Shown here piece by piece: positions 34,754-46,500 of a stretch of 64,000 bases of DNA. The notes below the pieces were generated by a model. It did no database searches. It was given only the letters and a program-made list of their open reading frames with translations, and was not told where the DNA came from. The translations under genes and the position numbers were made by a program. The DNA lies in contig CACRSC010000056.1 in assembly GCA_902651635.1 (NCBI GenBank), positions 94,727 through 158,726 of the forward strand, written 5' to 3'. Numbering within the stretch: position 1 is the first letter of the stretch; each line of letters begins with the position of its first letter. Origin of the DNA: Mastigamoeba balamuthi. Taxonomy: Eukaryota > Evosea > Mastigamoebida > Mastigamoebidae.

Positions 34754-36046
34754 ATGGGGAGCAAGGGGCAGGGGCAGGGCTCGATCGAGGTGATCTTCGG
34801 GCCGATGTTCAGCGGCAAGACGACGGAGCTGCTGCGGCGGATCAAGCGGCACACGTACGCGATGAAGAAGTGCCTCGTGATCAAGTGCGCCCTCTGCCAC
34901 TGCAGCCCCTGCACCAGCACACCAGCACACCAGCTGCAGCTGCACAAACCCCCCTGAGCAGCAGACACAGCGCAGCACAGCACAACAGCAGACAACAGAG
35001 AGCACCCACAACAGAACAGCAGAGCACAACACAGCAGAGAGCAGCAACAAACAGCACTGCACTGCACAGAGCACAACACAACACAACGCACACGACACAA
35101 CAGGGCACAGCACTGCACAGAGCACAACACAACACAACAGGGCACAGCACAGCACAGAGCACAACACAGCAGAGAGCAGCAACACACAGCACTGCACAGA
35201 GCACAACACAGCACACACGACACAATGGAGGAGCACAGCACAGCAGGCGCTAAGGGGAGGGTGCCGCAGGTACATCAACGACACGCGCTACTCGGCCACG
35301 CAGTGCAGCACCCACGACAGGTGCCGCTCCCTCGCCTCCCTCGCCTCCCTCGCATCCCACGCATCCCACGCCCCTGACGCCCTCTGCCGCAGCGTCCAGT
35401 GCGAGGCCGTCTCGGCGGCGAAGCTCTCGGACGTGCCCGACGCCACGGACTACGACGTCATCGGCATCGACGAGGGCCAGTTTGTGCGGCCGCTGCTGCC
35501 CCCCGGCGTTCAATTGACCGGTTGGCGCCGCTGCCCGCCCGCCCCCTGCGCGTGCGCGTGCAGTTCCCCGACGTGGTCGAGTACAGCGAGGCGCAGGCCA
35601 ACGCGGGCAAGCTGGTGATCGTGTCGGCGCTGGACGGCACGTACCAGCGGAGGCCCTTTGGGCGCGTGCTGGAGCTGGTGCCCCTGGCGGAGAGCGTCGT
35701 CAAGCTCTCGGCCGTCTGCCTCGTGTGCCGCGCAGAGGCCGCCTACACGCTGCGCCTCGGCACAGAGACCGAGCTCGAGGTCATCGGCGGCGCCGACAAG
35801 TACATCCCCGTGTGCCGCGCGTGCCACCTGCGCCGCGCCAACGTCGGCAAGCCCCTCACCGACTTCTACCCCGCCACAAAGACGCCCTCGCCTGCCAAGC
35901 CCGCCACGCCCGCCAGGCAGCAGCAGCAGCAGCAGAGGGCCCAGGGCTCGCCCTCGAGCCCCGTGCGCCAGACAAAGCTGTTCGCGGACAAGCCGTCGCC
36001 CAGGAAGCCCGCGGGCAGCAGCTCCGGGACGCCCGCAAACAATTGA
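34754..36046 (+). CDS. Thymidine kinase (TK1-like), complete copy
   Basis: Phosphorylates thymidine with ATP in the salvage pathway. Four exons: 34754-34884, 35270-35320, 35393-35483 and 35574-36046. Spliced, it gives GPMFSGKT (Walker A), [30 protein letters not shown] (Walker B-like with the catalytic Glu), the lasso GTYQRRPF, and the zinc site CLVC ... CRACH. This order is that of type II (TK1/bacterial) kinases. A roughly 70-residue Pro/Ser/Gln tail (ending SSSGTPANN) extends past the usual core. Intron 1 holds the ACA/CAG minisatellite. Intron 2 has a CTGAC branch site shortly before CCGCAG, and intron 3 contains TTCAATTGAC. Partial copies on either side (32973 and 36283) are probably the same locus. 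Confidence 0.9.
34960..35225. repeat. Degenerate ACA/CAG-rich minisatellite in TK intron 1
   Basis: Same composition as 33180-33422, with blocks such as AGAGCACAACACAACACAAC and CACAGAGCACAACACAGCAG. Copy number and order differ from the other two occurrences. Confidence 0.75.
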
Positions 36047-36281
36047 ACAGAGGGGAAGCCCTGCGCGCAGCGCCTGGGGGCTCGTTCTTCCAAGGCCCGC
36101 ACGAGAAAGTCTCTGGCTTCGTGGGCAACGGGGGACGGTCCTGCACTGTTGTGGTCACTTGATACACCCCTGTCCACGGTCGTCTTCCACCCCCCGAGGC
36201 TTCGTCAGGCGCTGCTGCTGCCTCGCCCTTGCTCTGGGAGGGCAGGTCCACAAGCCTCGGTGCGGCCCTGGCATCTGCTCT

Positions 36282-36282
36282 N
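36282..36282. other. Single-N assembly join 3
   Basis: The right side opens in the TK intron 1 minisatellite and repeats exons 2-4 of the gene just finished on the left. The left end (GCATCTGCTCT) matches the right copy near 37541. Confidence 0.85.
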
Positions 36283-37314
36283 AGAGAGCAGCAACAAACA
36301 GCACTGCACAGAGCACAACACAGCACACACGACACAACAGAGAGCACCAACAGCAGAACAGCAGAACACAACACAGCACACACGACACAACAGAGAGCAC
36401 CCACAGCACTGCACAGAGCACAACACAGCAGAGAGCAGCAACAAACAGCACTGCACAGAGCACAACACAGAGCACAACACAGCACACACGACACAATGGA
36501 GGAGCACAGCACAGCAGGCGCTAAGGGGGAGGGTGCTGCAGGTACATCAACGACACGCGCTACTCGGCCACGCAGTGCAGCACCCACGACAGGTGCCGCC
36601 CCCTCGCCTCCCACGCATCCCACGCACCCCTCTGACGCCCTCTGCCTCTGCCGCAGCGTCCAGTGCGAGGCCGTCTCGGCGGCCAAGCTCTCGGACGTGC
36701 CCGACGCCTCGGACTACGACGTCATCGGCATCGACGAGGGCCAGTTTGTGCGCGCTCTTTTTTTCCCCCCGAGGTCAATTGATTGGCTGTCGCTGCCACT
36801 CTCGCTCGCCCCCCTGCGCGTACGCGTGCAGTTCCCCGACGTGGTCGAGTACAGCGAGGCGCAGGCCAACGCGGGCAAGCTGGTGATCGTGTCGGCGCTG
36901 GACGGCACGTACCAGCGGAGGCCCTTTGGGCGCGTGCTGGAGCTGGTGCCCCTCGCCGAGAGCGTCGTCAAGCTCTCGGCCGTCTGCCTCGTGTGCCGCG
37001 CAGAGGCCGCCTACACGCTGCGCCTCGGCACAGAGACCGAGCTCGAGGTCATCGGCGGCGCCGACAAGTACATCCCCGTGTGCCGCGCGTGCCACCTGCG
37101 CCGCGCCAACGTCGGCAAGCCCCTCACCGACTTCTACCCCGCCACAAAGACGCCCTCGCCTGCCAAGCCCGCCACGCCCGCCAGGCAGCAGCAGCAGCAG
37201 CAGAGGGCCCAGGGCTCGCCCTCGAGCCCCGTGCGCCAGACAAAGCTGTTCGCGGACAAGCCGTCGCCCAGGAAGCCCGCGGGCAGCAGCTCCGGGACGC
37301 CCGCAAACAATTGA
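36283..37314 (+). CDS. Thymidine kinase, exons 2-4 only (cut at N join)
   Basis: Minisatellite, then exon 2 ([12 protein letters not shown]), exon 3 (ending GIDEGQF) and exon 4 to the stop at 37312-37314. Exons match 35270-36046 almost exactly (one visible change, DATDYDV to DASDYDV). Intron 3 is strongly diverged, including a T/C tract. Read as the second haplotype of the same gene, or a recent tandem copy with converted exons. Confidence 0.7.
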   Translation, partial: REQQQTALHRAQHSTHDTTESTNSRTAEHNTAHTTQQRAPTALHRAQHSREQQQTALHRAQHRAQHSTHDTMEEHSTAGAKGEGAAGTSTTRATRPRSAAPTTGAAPSPPTHPTHPSDALCLCRSVQCEAVSAAKLSDVPDASDYDVIGIDEGQFVRALFFPPRSIDWLSLPLSLAPLRVRVQFPDVVEYSEAQANAGKLVIVSALDGTYQRRPFGRVLELVPLAESVVKLSAVCLVCRAEAAYTLRLGTETELEVIGGADKYIPVCRACHLRRANVGKPLTDFYPATKTPSPAKPATPARQQQQQQRAQGSPSSPVRQTKLFADKPSPRKPAGSSSGTPANN

Positions 37315-37836
37315 ACAGAGGGGGCAGCCCTGCGCGCAACGCCTGGGGGCTCGTTCTTCCAAGGCCCGTACGAGAAAGTCTCTGGCTTCGTGGGCAACGG
37401 GGGACGGTCCTGCACTGTTGTGGTCACTATATACACCCCTGTCCACGGTCGTCTTCCACCCCCGAGGCTTCGTCAGGCGCTGCTGCTGCCTCGCCCTTGC
37501 TCTGGGAGGGCAGGTCCACAAGCCTCGGTGCGGCCCTGGCATCTGCTACTGCAGCAGCTGTGTTTGGTCGGGGGCGGGGTCCACCTGGGCGAAGCTGGCT
37601 CCGATGTCGGCGCGGTGGGCCCACTGCCCCATTGGTTGTCTACACAGAGGGCACGGCCACAGGTTTTATTCCTCTGTTGCCATGCTGCGCCTGCCGTTGG
37701 CCCCCTGCTCAAGAGGCGCCCCGGAGAGGGTTGGCGACGGACGAGCCGAGAGAACTCAAGAGCGGGTGAGTGGGCCAGGCAGCGCAGAGCCATCGCGTGC
37801 CATGGAGCGCCGTTGCTGCTTGGCTCTCAGAGAGCC
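37315..37836. other. Convergent intergenic region
   Basis: 520 bases between the stop codons of thymidine kinase and the MRH protein. The first 230 bases repeat the TK 3' flank at 36047-36281. No gene seen. Confidence 0.6.
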
Positions 37837-39126
37837 TCAGGACGCTGCGGCCCTGAGGGACGTGTAGAGGCCCCCCGTCCCAGCCTCGCTGCTGCCCCGA
37901 CGCCGCGCCCACACCAGCGCGGCCGCAGCGGCGCAGGCAGCGGCCAGGGCGCAGGCGGCCACCGTGACGACGACGGCGACCCAGTGGCCCCTGTGCCCCT
38001 CTGCCCTGCCGCTCCCGCTGCTGCCGCTGTTGCTGCCGCTGCCCTGGCCCCTGCTGCTCTCAGCCCCTGACTGCCCTGCGCCGCTGCTGCTGCTGTCGCT
38101 GCTGCCGCTGCTGCTGCTGCTGCTGGAGGGCGAGGGGTAGGGGACGGGGGAGCCGCAGGCGTGGCGCGAGCGCAGGCGGAGGGTCAGGCGGCACTCGTCG
38201 GCGCTCATGCTGGAGGCCAGGGGCAGGGCCTCTGCGGCTGCGTCGCAGAGCAGCTCGATGGTGGTCTGCCGCGTGGCCCCGCTGCTGCCGCTGCCGCCGC
38301 AGGGGTCGCCGTGCTCGTAGGTCAGCGCCAGCCCCGCGCTCGCGTTGCCCTCTGCGCTGCTGCTGTTGCCGCTGCCGCTGCCGCTGCCGTCGCCTGGTCT
38401 GTGTGAGGGGAAGCGAGAGGGCCCCTCCGTGCGCACCGAGGGGGCAGAAGGACTGGGAGGCGAGGGCGCCGTAGGACCAGTAGCGCCACGTCCAGAGGCC
38501 CTTGGCGCAGACGGCGCTGCCCGCGCAGTACGAGGCCCCCGCTGCCGTCGTCGCCCCGCACACGCTGCCGTAGACCCTCCACGTCCTCTGCCTCCCGCTG
38601 CTGCTGTTGCTCTCCACCGCCCACTCGAGGTCCGCCGCCCTGCGCAGCCACACGCGGGTCCCCTCAGCCCTCGGCACAAGGAGGCCCCTCTCTCTCCCCT
38701 CTGTGTGTGCTGCTGTGCTGCTGCGCTGCCTCTGCGAAGCGCCTGCGCCTGCGTGCGTACCCGGGGCTGTGCCTGAGGGGCGTCAGGTCGTAGTGGAACG
38801 CCTGGTGGGCCAGGGGGTCCACCGCCGTGTACGCGCAGTTGACGCCGCCGCCGCCGCTGCTGCTGCTGCTGCTGCTGCCGAGGGGCTCCTGCGAGGCGTC
38901 ACCGCCAGAAGTACCGCAAGTCAGCGCCGCTGTGGCAGTCAGGGTTGTGTTGGTGTGGGCTGCGTGGGCTGCGCTGTGCTGGGGGTGTGGGGATCAGCAG
39001 CAGCAGCAGCAGCGACACTTAGGTGCTCTGGCTCTGCTGTGCGGGTGCGGGGCGCACCGCTGAGCAGCAGAGGAGCGCGAGGGCAGCAGCAAGTGCCACG
39101 AGGGGAGCGTTGCTGTTCCTGTGCAT
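37837..39126 (-). CDS. MRH-domain (mannose-6-phosphate receptor-like) type I membrane protein
   Basis: Likely a glycan-binding sorting receptor of the Golgi/endosome route, of the cation-dependent M6P receptor or ATG27 kind. The ATG at 39124-39126 starts signal peptide MHRNSNAPLVALAAALALLC. Exon 2 holds NCAYTA and FHYDLTPL, the YDL motif at the start of MRH domains. Later exons give VYGSVCGA, CAGSAVCAKG, then TYEHGDPCGG and ADECRLTLRLRSRHAC, with the spaced cysteines of the fold. A Ser/Gly-rich stalk (about 38030-38130) precedes a TM (HWVAVVVTVAACALAAACAA) and a short tail ending LYTSLRAAAS. YTSL fits a YxxL-type sorting signal. Intron 2 seems to use a GC donor (CTCAG then GCACAG), and intron 3 uses GTGCGC. 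Family from motifs only. The choice between M6PR-like and ATG27-like is open. Confidence 0.7.
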
Positions 39127-39549
39127 CGCCGTTATCGTCGTTTTGTCCGCAGGCGCCCCTCAGCCCTACAACCCCACCGCCACGCGAGGGGTCAACGCCG
39201 ATTCACCGCTGATGTCATCGCGCCCTCTCTCTTTGCGGGTCCCGCCTGACCGCCTCTCTCCGGCAGCCCTCTCCTGCCTCCCAGGGCCCCTCGGCACCGG
39301 GTCTCCCGCTGCTGAGCAGCCACAGCCAGCGTCTGTGCGCCCCCCTTGCCCCCAATCAACTGATGGGTCAACGAGCGCTGCCGGGTGGCGCTGCCCTGCC
39401 CCTGGCTCTCAGGCTGCAGGCTGCGGGTGCTGCATGTGGAGTGCTGCGGTGTTGCTGCTGCTGCTGCTGCCGAGGTGGCTGTGCTGTGCTGTGCTGTGCG
39501 TTGCGTTGTGTGTACAGGAGAGCTCAGGTGCGCCCAGTCAGTCGGTCGC
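39127..39549. other. Intergenic region
   Basis: About 420 bases between the MRH gene start and the ARMC2 stop, both minus strand. Holds the MRH promoter. No gene seen. Confidence 0.55.
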
Positions 39550-42500
39550 TCATTGCCTCAGGGGCAGCGTGGCGCACAGGCGCGCCAGCTGCGTCGTCAC
39601 GTGCGCGAGCTCCGCCTTGCCCTCGTCCCCTGCCGCTGGCGCCCCGATGCGCTCGAGGACCCTCTTGAGCTCCGCCAGCTGCGTCAGCGACAGCGCGTTG
39701 CTGCCTGCTGCCCCGCTGGCCCCGCTGGCCCCGCTGGCGCCGTCGTCGATGCAGAGGTTGAAGAGCGTCTTGCAGGCCACGACGAGGAGCTCCGTGTCGG
39801 CGTCGCTGGCGCCGTGCTCCGAGAGCAGGCGCAGCAGGCGCGGGACCGTCTCGTCGACGACCTCGGGGCGCAGGCGGGCGCGGTCGGTGGCGAGGTTCAT
39901 GAGGACGCCGCAGGCGTTGAAGGCGACCTCCTTGGCGTGGTGCTCGAGCAGGATCGACATCACCTCGTCGATGCGCCGCTCCACCATCACCGCCCGCACA
40001 GCCTCGCTCCGCGAGAAGTTGCCGAACGCCCGCACGCTCTCGATCACGCTCTCGTCGTTGTCGCTCTCGAGCAGCGCGAACAGGTCTGCGTCGCAAGTGA
40101 TGCCGTGAGCTCTCTGCCCTGCCCTGCCCTGCCCTCCCCTTCTCCCAAGAGAGCAGCTGGTCCTCCCCACCCTCTGCTCTGCCCTCTGCTTCTCAGGCAG
40201 CGCAGCAGCCCATAGAGCCAAGAGGCCAGTCGCAGATGGCTGGCAACAATGCACGTGCGCAAAGCAGAACAGGCCAGCCAGCAACACGCGTGGCGCAGGA
40301 CACGCGGGGAGACGAACAGAGGGAGAGAGGGAGAGGGGAGGGGCGTGCAGTAGGAGATGTCGGACTGGTGCTGGAGGATGATGTTGGAGGGCGTGGCGTA
40401 GAAGCTGAAGTTGGTGATGGCGCCCACGATGTTGAGCACGAGCTCCTCGTGCGTCACGGGCGACTTCCTCTCGAGCAGGCTGCACAGCACCTCGATGCCC
40501 CGCGTGGCCGCCACCACGGGCCCCGCCTCCCTGCTGATGGCCACGTTGGCCAGCAGCCGTATCAGCTTGATCAGCACCTGCTCCAGCTCCGTCAGCGTCG
40601 CCCCCGTGGCCTTCTGCTGCTCCTTCTGCTCCTTCTGCTCCTTCTTCTTCTCTCCTTCCTGCTGCTGCTGCTGCTGGGGGTCGTCCTCGGGCTTGGTCTG
40701 CGTCGACTTGTCGGCCTCGTCGGCGCAGGCGGCGGCGTCCATGTCGGCGTACTGGATCAGCAGGCGCACGAGGGGCTCCACCGCCTTGTGCTCGGCCGCG
40801 ATCGCCACGCGGGGCCGCTCGTCGTCGCCGGTCAGGTTCCCCAGGATGAAGCACGCGCGCACCACCAGCGCCGCGTTGTTGGGGTACCTGCAGCCCCGTG
40901 TCAGTTGACTTGCGCCCAGCGGAGGGCGCGCCTGCGGAGGAGGAGGTCGAGGAGGTCGCGGACGGCGTTGGGGCAGCGGCTGAGGGCCTGGAGGCACTCG
41001 GGGAAGAGCGTGAGCTTGCTGAGGATGCGGCAGACGTTGAGGGCGACCTCTGCGTGGTCCGCGTAGTCGCCCAGCAGCCCGCAGAGCGACGCCACGGCCC
41101 CGCTGTCCACAAACGCCTGCTTGGCCTCGCGCGCGTTGACGGCGACGTTGCGCAGCGCCGCGGTGACCTGCACGAGCAGCTGGGCGACCTTTGTCCTGCC
41201 CTTGTCCTTGGACTCGCGCCCCGCCTGCTCCAGCAGCGCCTTGAGCGCCTCGGGGCGCACGAGGGCCGCCAGCGGCTCGATGGCGTTGAGTGCGACGAGC
41301 GTCTGGCGGATGGGCTCGGACTCGCTCGTGTGCTTGAGGGCGCCGCAGAGGAACAGCAGCGCCTGGACCTCGACAGAGGCGCTGGGGGCGCGCCCGAGCA
41401 CCTCGAGGACGCCCTCCACGAGCCCCTCGCTGCCGAAGCGGGCGTCGTTGGCCTTGTCCTTGCTGATCGCGTACACCGTCTTGGCCGTGCTCGTCAGCAC
41501 AGCCCCTCCGGGCGCCAGCTGCCCCGAGGCCGCCCGCGCAGAGGCCCGTCAGCCGCAGCACAGCAAAAACTCGGACGCATTGCGGAGACCGCAGGAATCA
41601 ACTGATTCGCCGCCTCTCATCACAGCGGCAGGGGTGCAGAGAGAGAGGGCGCACGATGAGGTAGAGCTTGCAGAGGCGGGCCTGTATGTCCGGGTGCTTG
41701 TGGGCCTCGGGGGCGGCCATGATCCTGCCCAGCAGGTGCAGCACAAACTGCAGCCTCTTGGGCACGCTCGTCGCCCGCAGGTCAAACGCCCGCGTCCGCG
41801 CGTCCACGAGGCCCACCAGCGCCCTCAGCGCCTCTGCGAGCGCCTGGGGCCCGCCCTCGCCCGCGAGCCCCGCCTCGAGCGCCCCCCGCAGCTTCCGTAT
41901 GCCCTCCCACTGCTGCCCCTCGGGCGTCTCGGCCCCCGGAGTCGCTGCCGCTGCCGCTGCCGCTGCTGCCCCCGTCGCGCTCGTGCTGCGCTGCTGCGCC
42001 CGGGCGGCGGCCTCGCTGATCGACGGGGGCGCGGCGGCAGGGGACGCGGCCCGCGTGTTGCCGTTGCTGAGGGCGGCAGCAGAGGCGGCAGAGGACCCGC
42101 CCGACGAGCCCGCGGAGGAGCCCGCCGACTGGCGGCGCGTGCGGGCCCGGGGAGTCGCAGACGGCGTCTCGGGGGCGCTGCCGGCCTCGCGGAACACCTG
42201 GGAGCCCAGCGGGCTGTGGCACGCGAAATCAATTGATTCAGATACAAAGAGCGCCCTGAGCACACAGCACGGAGGGCAAAGCACAGCAAAAGAGTGGAGC
42301 AAGCAGCAGGGGGGACCCTCGGAAACGCAGCGATGCCAGTGTGCCCCAAAGCCGCAGAGGAGCCAGCGCCACGAGAGCCACCGGCAGCACCGAGTTGTGC
42401 CGTCAAGAGAGGGCGGTGGTGAAGCCGTTCTCAGCACGTCAATTGATATGGCCCAGCGGGGCTCAACCCCAACAGAGCAAAAAAGAAGAACGGCAGAAAC

Positions 42501-42990
42501 AGCGCCGCGTATTCCGCGGAGGAGCCCGGGCGGCTACGGTACACGGCCGATTCGCCCTCGTGAAGCCGCAGCATATCAATTGATTTGGGCTCTGGGCCCA
42601 GCCCCAACAGAACAAAAAGGAAAAGCGAGCGGAGAACCCCTGGCGACCAGGGAACACGGCCGATTCGCCATCGCGGAGGCGCAGCACATCAATTGATTTG
42701 GGCGCAGAGACCGCGGAACAAAAGAGAGGAGGGGCAGCGCACTCGGCCGAGGAGCCCGGGCGGCTGGGGGACTCGGCAGCGGGGTCCTGGAAGAGCGAGC
42801 GGCGTCCGTCGACGGCCTGCGGGGTGCGCGGGGGCGAGGGGCGCAGGAGCGAGGGCATGGAGCGGCGGACGGCCTGCCGCGCAGACGAGAGCGCAGCGGC
42901 CAGGGGCGTCGCCCCCGCTGCCCGCTCGGGGTTCAGGAACGGGTCCTCGTCGGCGGTGCGCCGCCGTGTCGCGCGGGTGGGTGCCGACAT
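39550..42990 (-). CDS. ARMC2: ARMC2-like armadillo-repeat ciliary protein
   Basis: In other flagellates ARMC2 is needed for delivery and assembly of axonemal radial spokes. The start ATG at 42988-42990 gives MSAPTRATRRRTADEDPFLN. A low-complexity N-terminus is followed by armadillo repeats in the ARMC2 order: LTSTAKTVYAISKDKANDAR, LLVQVTAALRNVAVNAREAK, ALNVCRILSKLTLFPECLQA, LVVRACFILGNLTGDDE, VLIKLIRLLANVAISREAGP, HEELVLNIVGAITNFSFYAT, VIESVRAFGNFSRSEAVRAV and AFNACGVLMNLATDRARLR. These match human ARMC2 segment by segment. A Gln/Lys/Glu insert sits at about 40610-40710. Intron 1 (about 42205-42755) is unusually long and holds a tandem repeat. The intron before YPNNAALVV is best read as GC-AG (CGCAG then GCGCGC). 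The junction near 40090-40370 is less certain. Confidence 0.85.
42225..42735. repeat. Tandem repeat with ATCAATTGAT palindromes in ARMC2 intron 1
   Basis: TCAATTGAT occurs at about 42229, 42439, 42576 and 42689. The last three lie in imperfect units of 113-137 bases that share CCCCAACAGARCAAAAA and ACACGGCCGATTCGCC. The unit repeats within what should be one intron. Confidence 0.75.
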
Positions 42991-43565
42991 GGCCAGCGGG
43001 GCTGCTGGGGCTGCGGGGATGCTGGGATACGCGGCTGCGGCTGTTGCGGGGATCGCCGCCTTGGGGGGCCAATTATAGCAGCCCCCCCGCAGAGGACCGC
43101 GGATCGATCCCGGAGATACGCGGATCTCCGCAGATCTGCGCGGTGGGTCTGTATCGGCCTCGCTGAGCGATTCGGGAATCGGGACACCGCAGCAGCGGGC
43201 AAGCAACCCAAATCAGAACGGGTTCAGCGTCGACCCGAGGAAGGTCTGGCCCAGCGAGGCCCGGATTCCAACACTCGGAGCCGTTGGGAGCCGACGGGTG
43301 AGTGATCCGAGGGGAATTGCTTGGTTTCAAATCTCGATAATACCCGCTGCAATTTCGCAATCTCGGCACCCCCGCACACGCATACCCCCCACGAGAGCCC
43401 GTGCGGCGACCGCAGGCGCTGAGAGAGTGAGAGAGGAGAGAGGAGGACAGACTGCTTGGCGCGCACCACCGCGGGCTGGGCAGCACACAGGGGCACGCGG
43501 CCCCCTCTGGCCTTGGGCCACGTCGCGTCGCGTCGCTCACGCCACATCGCCGGCGCCCAGCAGAT
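42991..43565. promoter_or_regulatory. Divergent promoter region of ARMC2 and CH-LRR-PP2C
   Basis: 575 bases between opposite start codons. At 43111-43130 a quasi-palindrome (CGGAGATACGCGGATCTCCG) carries GGAGATACGC, which also occurs in the divergent region at 58716-59416. Confidence 0.5.
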
Positions 43566-46500
43566 ATGGCCGAGGACCAGGAGACCCTCGCGGCACGCCT
43601 CGCCCAGGCCCGCGCCCTCTTCCGCGGCATCTCCATGGGGCGCGCGGACAGGCCGCCCCTGGACCCCGCGCACCCGCAGGGGCCGCAGCAGGGGCAGCAG
43701 ACTGGCGGCGTGGTGGTGGCGACGGCCGAGTACGAGTTCCAGCGGCGGCTGCTCGAGTGGAGCAACGCGCACCTCGTCCGCAGGGGCGTCTTCGCCACGC
43801 TCCACAGCGACTTCAGCGACGGCACCTACCTCGCCATGCTCGCCGAGTCCCTCACCGACAGGAAGGCGCGCGCGCTGCCCCCGTCCCCGCGTCGGTGCCG
43901 TGTCGGTGCCGGCGCCGCAAGTGATGCGACTTTTTTCTTCTGACGTGGCGCTGGACGCCCGCTGGCCCGCAGGCGCCCGGGGTCGTCACGCGGCCGCGGC
44001 TCACGCGCGAGAAGATCGCCAACGTCGAGGCGGCGGTGGCCCTCGTCGAGCGCGCGCGGCGCGTCAAGGTGCTGGGCGTCCAGCCCGAGGAGATCGCGCG
44101 GAACAACATCAAGGCAAGAAAGACCCTCACCCTCCCGCCACGTCTGCCACGTCGGCCACGTCAATGCCTGCGCTGACTCACGCGCGGTCCCCGCGGCCCG
44201 TGCGGGCGCTGGGGGGCCCCGCAGGCGGTGCTGGAGCTCGTGGCGTACCTGATCCGCGAGTTCTTCCCGACGCACTCGCTGGCGAGCGCGACGGGGCGCA
44301 AGTACTTTGCGGTGACGGGGACGCCGCTGCGGGACACGGGGGAGGAGGTGGGGGCGCTGGGCGCGGGCGAGAAGCTGCAGCGCGTGATGACCACCATCCA
44401 GATGCGCACGCACGCCGCCGCCCTGGCCGCGGAGGAGGCGGCGCCCGGGGGCCGCCTGTGCTCGTCCGACGGCTCGGCCGTCAGCGTGCCCTGCGCCGCC
44501 GCGTCGCCGCCGCCGGTGGCCCCCGTGCCCCTCGACGCGGCCAAGAGCATGGCCGCTGAGCCCGCCAGCGCCAGGCGCCGCGCCAGCGACGCGGACATCC
44601 GGGCCCCGCGGGAGCGGGACAAGGCCAGCGGCGACCGCGAGGAGAGAGAGCAGCGGGCCAAGGAGAGGGAGGGCGAAGCGACAGGCCGGGAGAGGGACAG
44701 GGAGGAGGAGAAGCCCAGAGAGAAGGAGAGGGAGAAGGAGCAGCGGGAGAGGGAGAGGGACAAGGAGGAGGACAAGCCCAGGGAGAAGGAGAGGGGGCGA
44801 GAGAGGGAGACAGCCGCAGCCGCAGCAGCAGCAGGAGGCGAGTCGGACAAGGAGAGAGAGAGGGACAGGGAGAAGAGGCGGCACAGGAGCAAGACGCCGG
44901 CGCCCGAGGGCAAGCGGGACAGGGACAAGGACAAGGACAGGGACAAGGACAAGGAGGCGTCGATCGACGCGGACAAGAAGAGCAAGAGCGAGAACGAGAC
45001 GGCCATCGAGAGCATCAACATCGGCCACAGCCACAGGGGCGACAAGGAGCGCGAGCGCAGCCCCCACCACGCGGCCCACAAGAAGAAGCGCGAGGACGAG
45101 GGCGACCTCAGCGGCATCCGCCACGGCCACCGCTCCAAGACCCCCATGCTCCTCGCCTCGGACCACAAGGCACGCCACGTCACGCCACATCACACCCCTG
45201 CCGTGCCTCCCGCGATTTCATTTCCGCGTTGCCTGCGCTGACTCATCCCCCGTGCTACGTCACCGCGTGGAAATCTGATCTCGGTATCTGTTAGATATCC
45301 TCCCTGCTACTAACGTGCACTGCGTACCGTATCGTAATACTGACCGCGACTGTAATTCGCGTTTGCCTGTGCCTGCTGTGGCTGACGGGGGGGCGATCTG
45401 CGATCTGCGATCTGATGGTGCGGCAGGAGCGAGCAGCGCAGGGCGTGGTGGTGCCGCCGCGCTCGCACTCGTCCAAGCCTCCCCAGCGGCCCGCGACGCC
45501 CGAGACGAGCCGCGCGCGCTCGGGGAGCAACCCCGACAGCCCCCGCTCGCCCTCGGCCTGCGCGACGCCGCCCTCGCTGCCGCCCTCGCCCCTCGACAAG
45601 GCCGCCGCCCTCACCATCACGCTGCTGCCCCCTGCGCCCCCGGCCCCGCGCCCCTCGCCCATCGCCGCCCCGCCCTCCCCCTCCCCCGTCCGCATCGAGA
45701 TCAAGGCCGCCACGCCCTCCCCCTCCCCCGCGCCCCCAGCCCCGCAGCCGCAGCAGCAGCAGGCAGCGCTGCTCGCGGTCTCGCCGGCGCTGCCAGCGGG
45801 GCTCGGGGTTGCGCACGCGCCGAGGGCGTCCGAGTCGAGCGTGCCGCAGGGGCCGCGCGTCGTCGCGGCGCAGCAGCAGCAGCAGCAGCAGCAGCAGGGG
45901 GCTTCGCTGTCGCCGCTGGGGCAGCAGGCGCTGCTGATGGAGCCCGTGCGCATCGCGGCGGGCAGGAAGACGCCGACAGAGGCCGCGCTGGCCCCGGCGG
46001 GCGGCGACGTCTGGGCCATGATGTCCACCAAGTCGCCCTCGCCCGCCGCCGCCCTGCCGCCCCCCGTGCCCTCTGCGCCCTCGTCGCCCCTCGCCCGCTG
46101 CGCCGCCGTCGCCAGCCCCTCGGGGGCCTCTGCCGCTGGAGGGGCGCCGCCCGTGCGCCGCTGGGCCGCGGGGGCGCAGAAGATGATGGAGGGCCTCGGC
46201 AGCAGCGCCAGCGCAGGAGGCAGCGGCAGCGGGGGGTCGAGGACCTGTGGAGCGCGATGGCCAAGCCGGCGGGCAGAGGCGAGGCGGACGACAGCGCGCC
46301 GGTGCCCATCGCGGGGCGGCCGCGGTCGCTGAGCTCGCCGATGCTGCCGCAGATCCGCAAGAAGGCGGCGGCCGCGCGGAACCTGACGGCGCTGCCGCCC
46401 AACTGGGTGCCGCTGGGGGCGCGCGTCGCCGAGATCGACCTCAGCTGCAACGCGCTCGAGCGCGTGCCGCCCGAGCTGTTCGCCATCGAGGGCCTCGAGG

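Noticed and set aside
33180-36500. CRISPR-like or satellite array
   Set aside because: Units are degenerate, there are no unique spacers, the host is eukaryotic, and the block lies within an intron of thymidine kinase.
40900-40945. A 22-base GT-AG intron in ARMC2
   Set aside because: That splice gives the wrong frame. A 44-base GC-AG intron restores LLLRRYPNNAALVV, which aligns with ARMC2.
46153-46230. A frameshift in the CH-LRR-PP2C gene
   Set aside because: A 71-base intron with the local GTGCGC donor and a CAG acceptor keeps the frame, so no sequencing error is needed.
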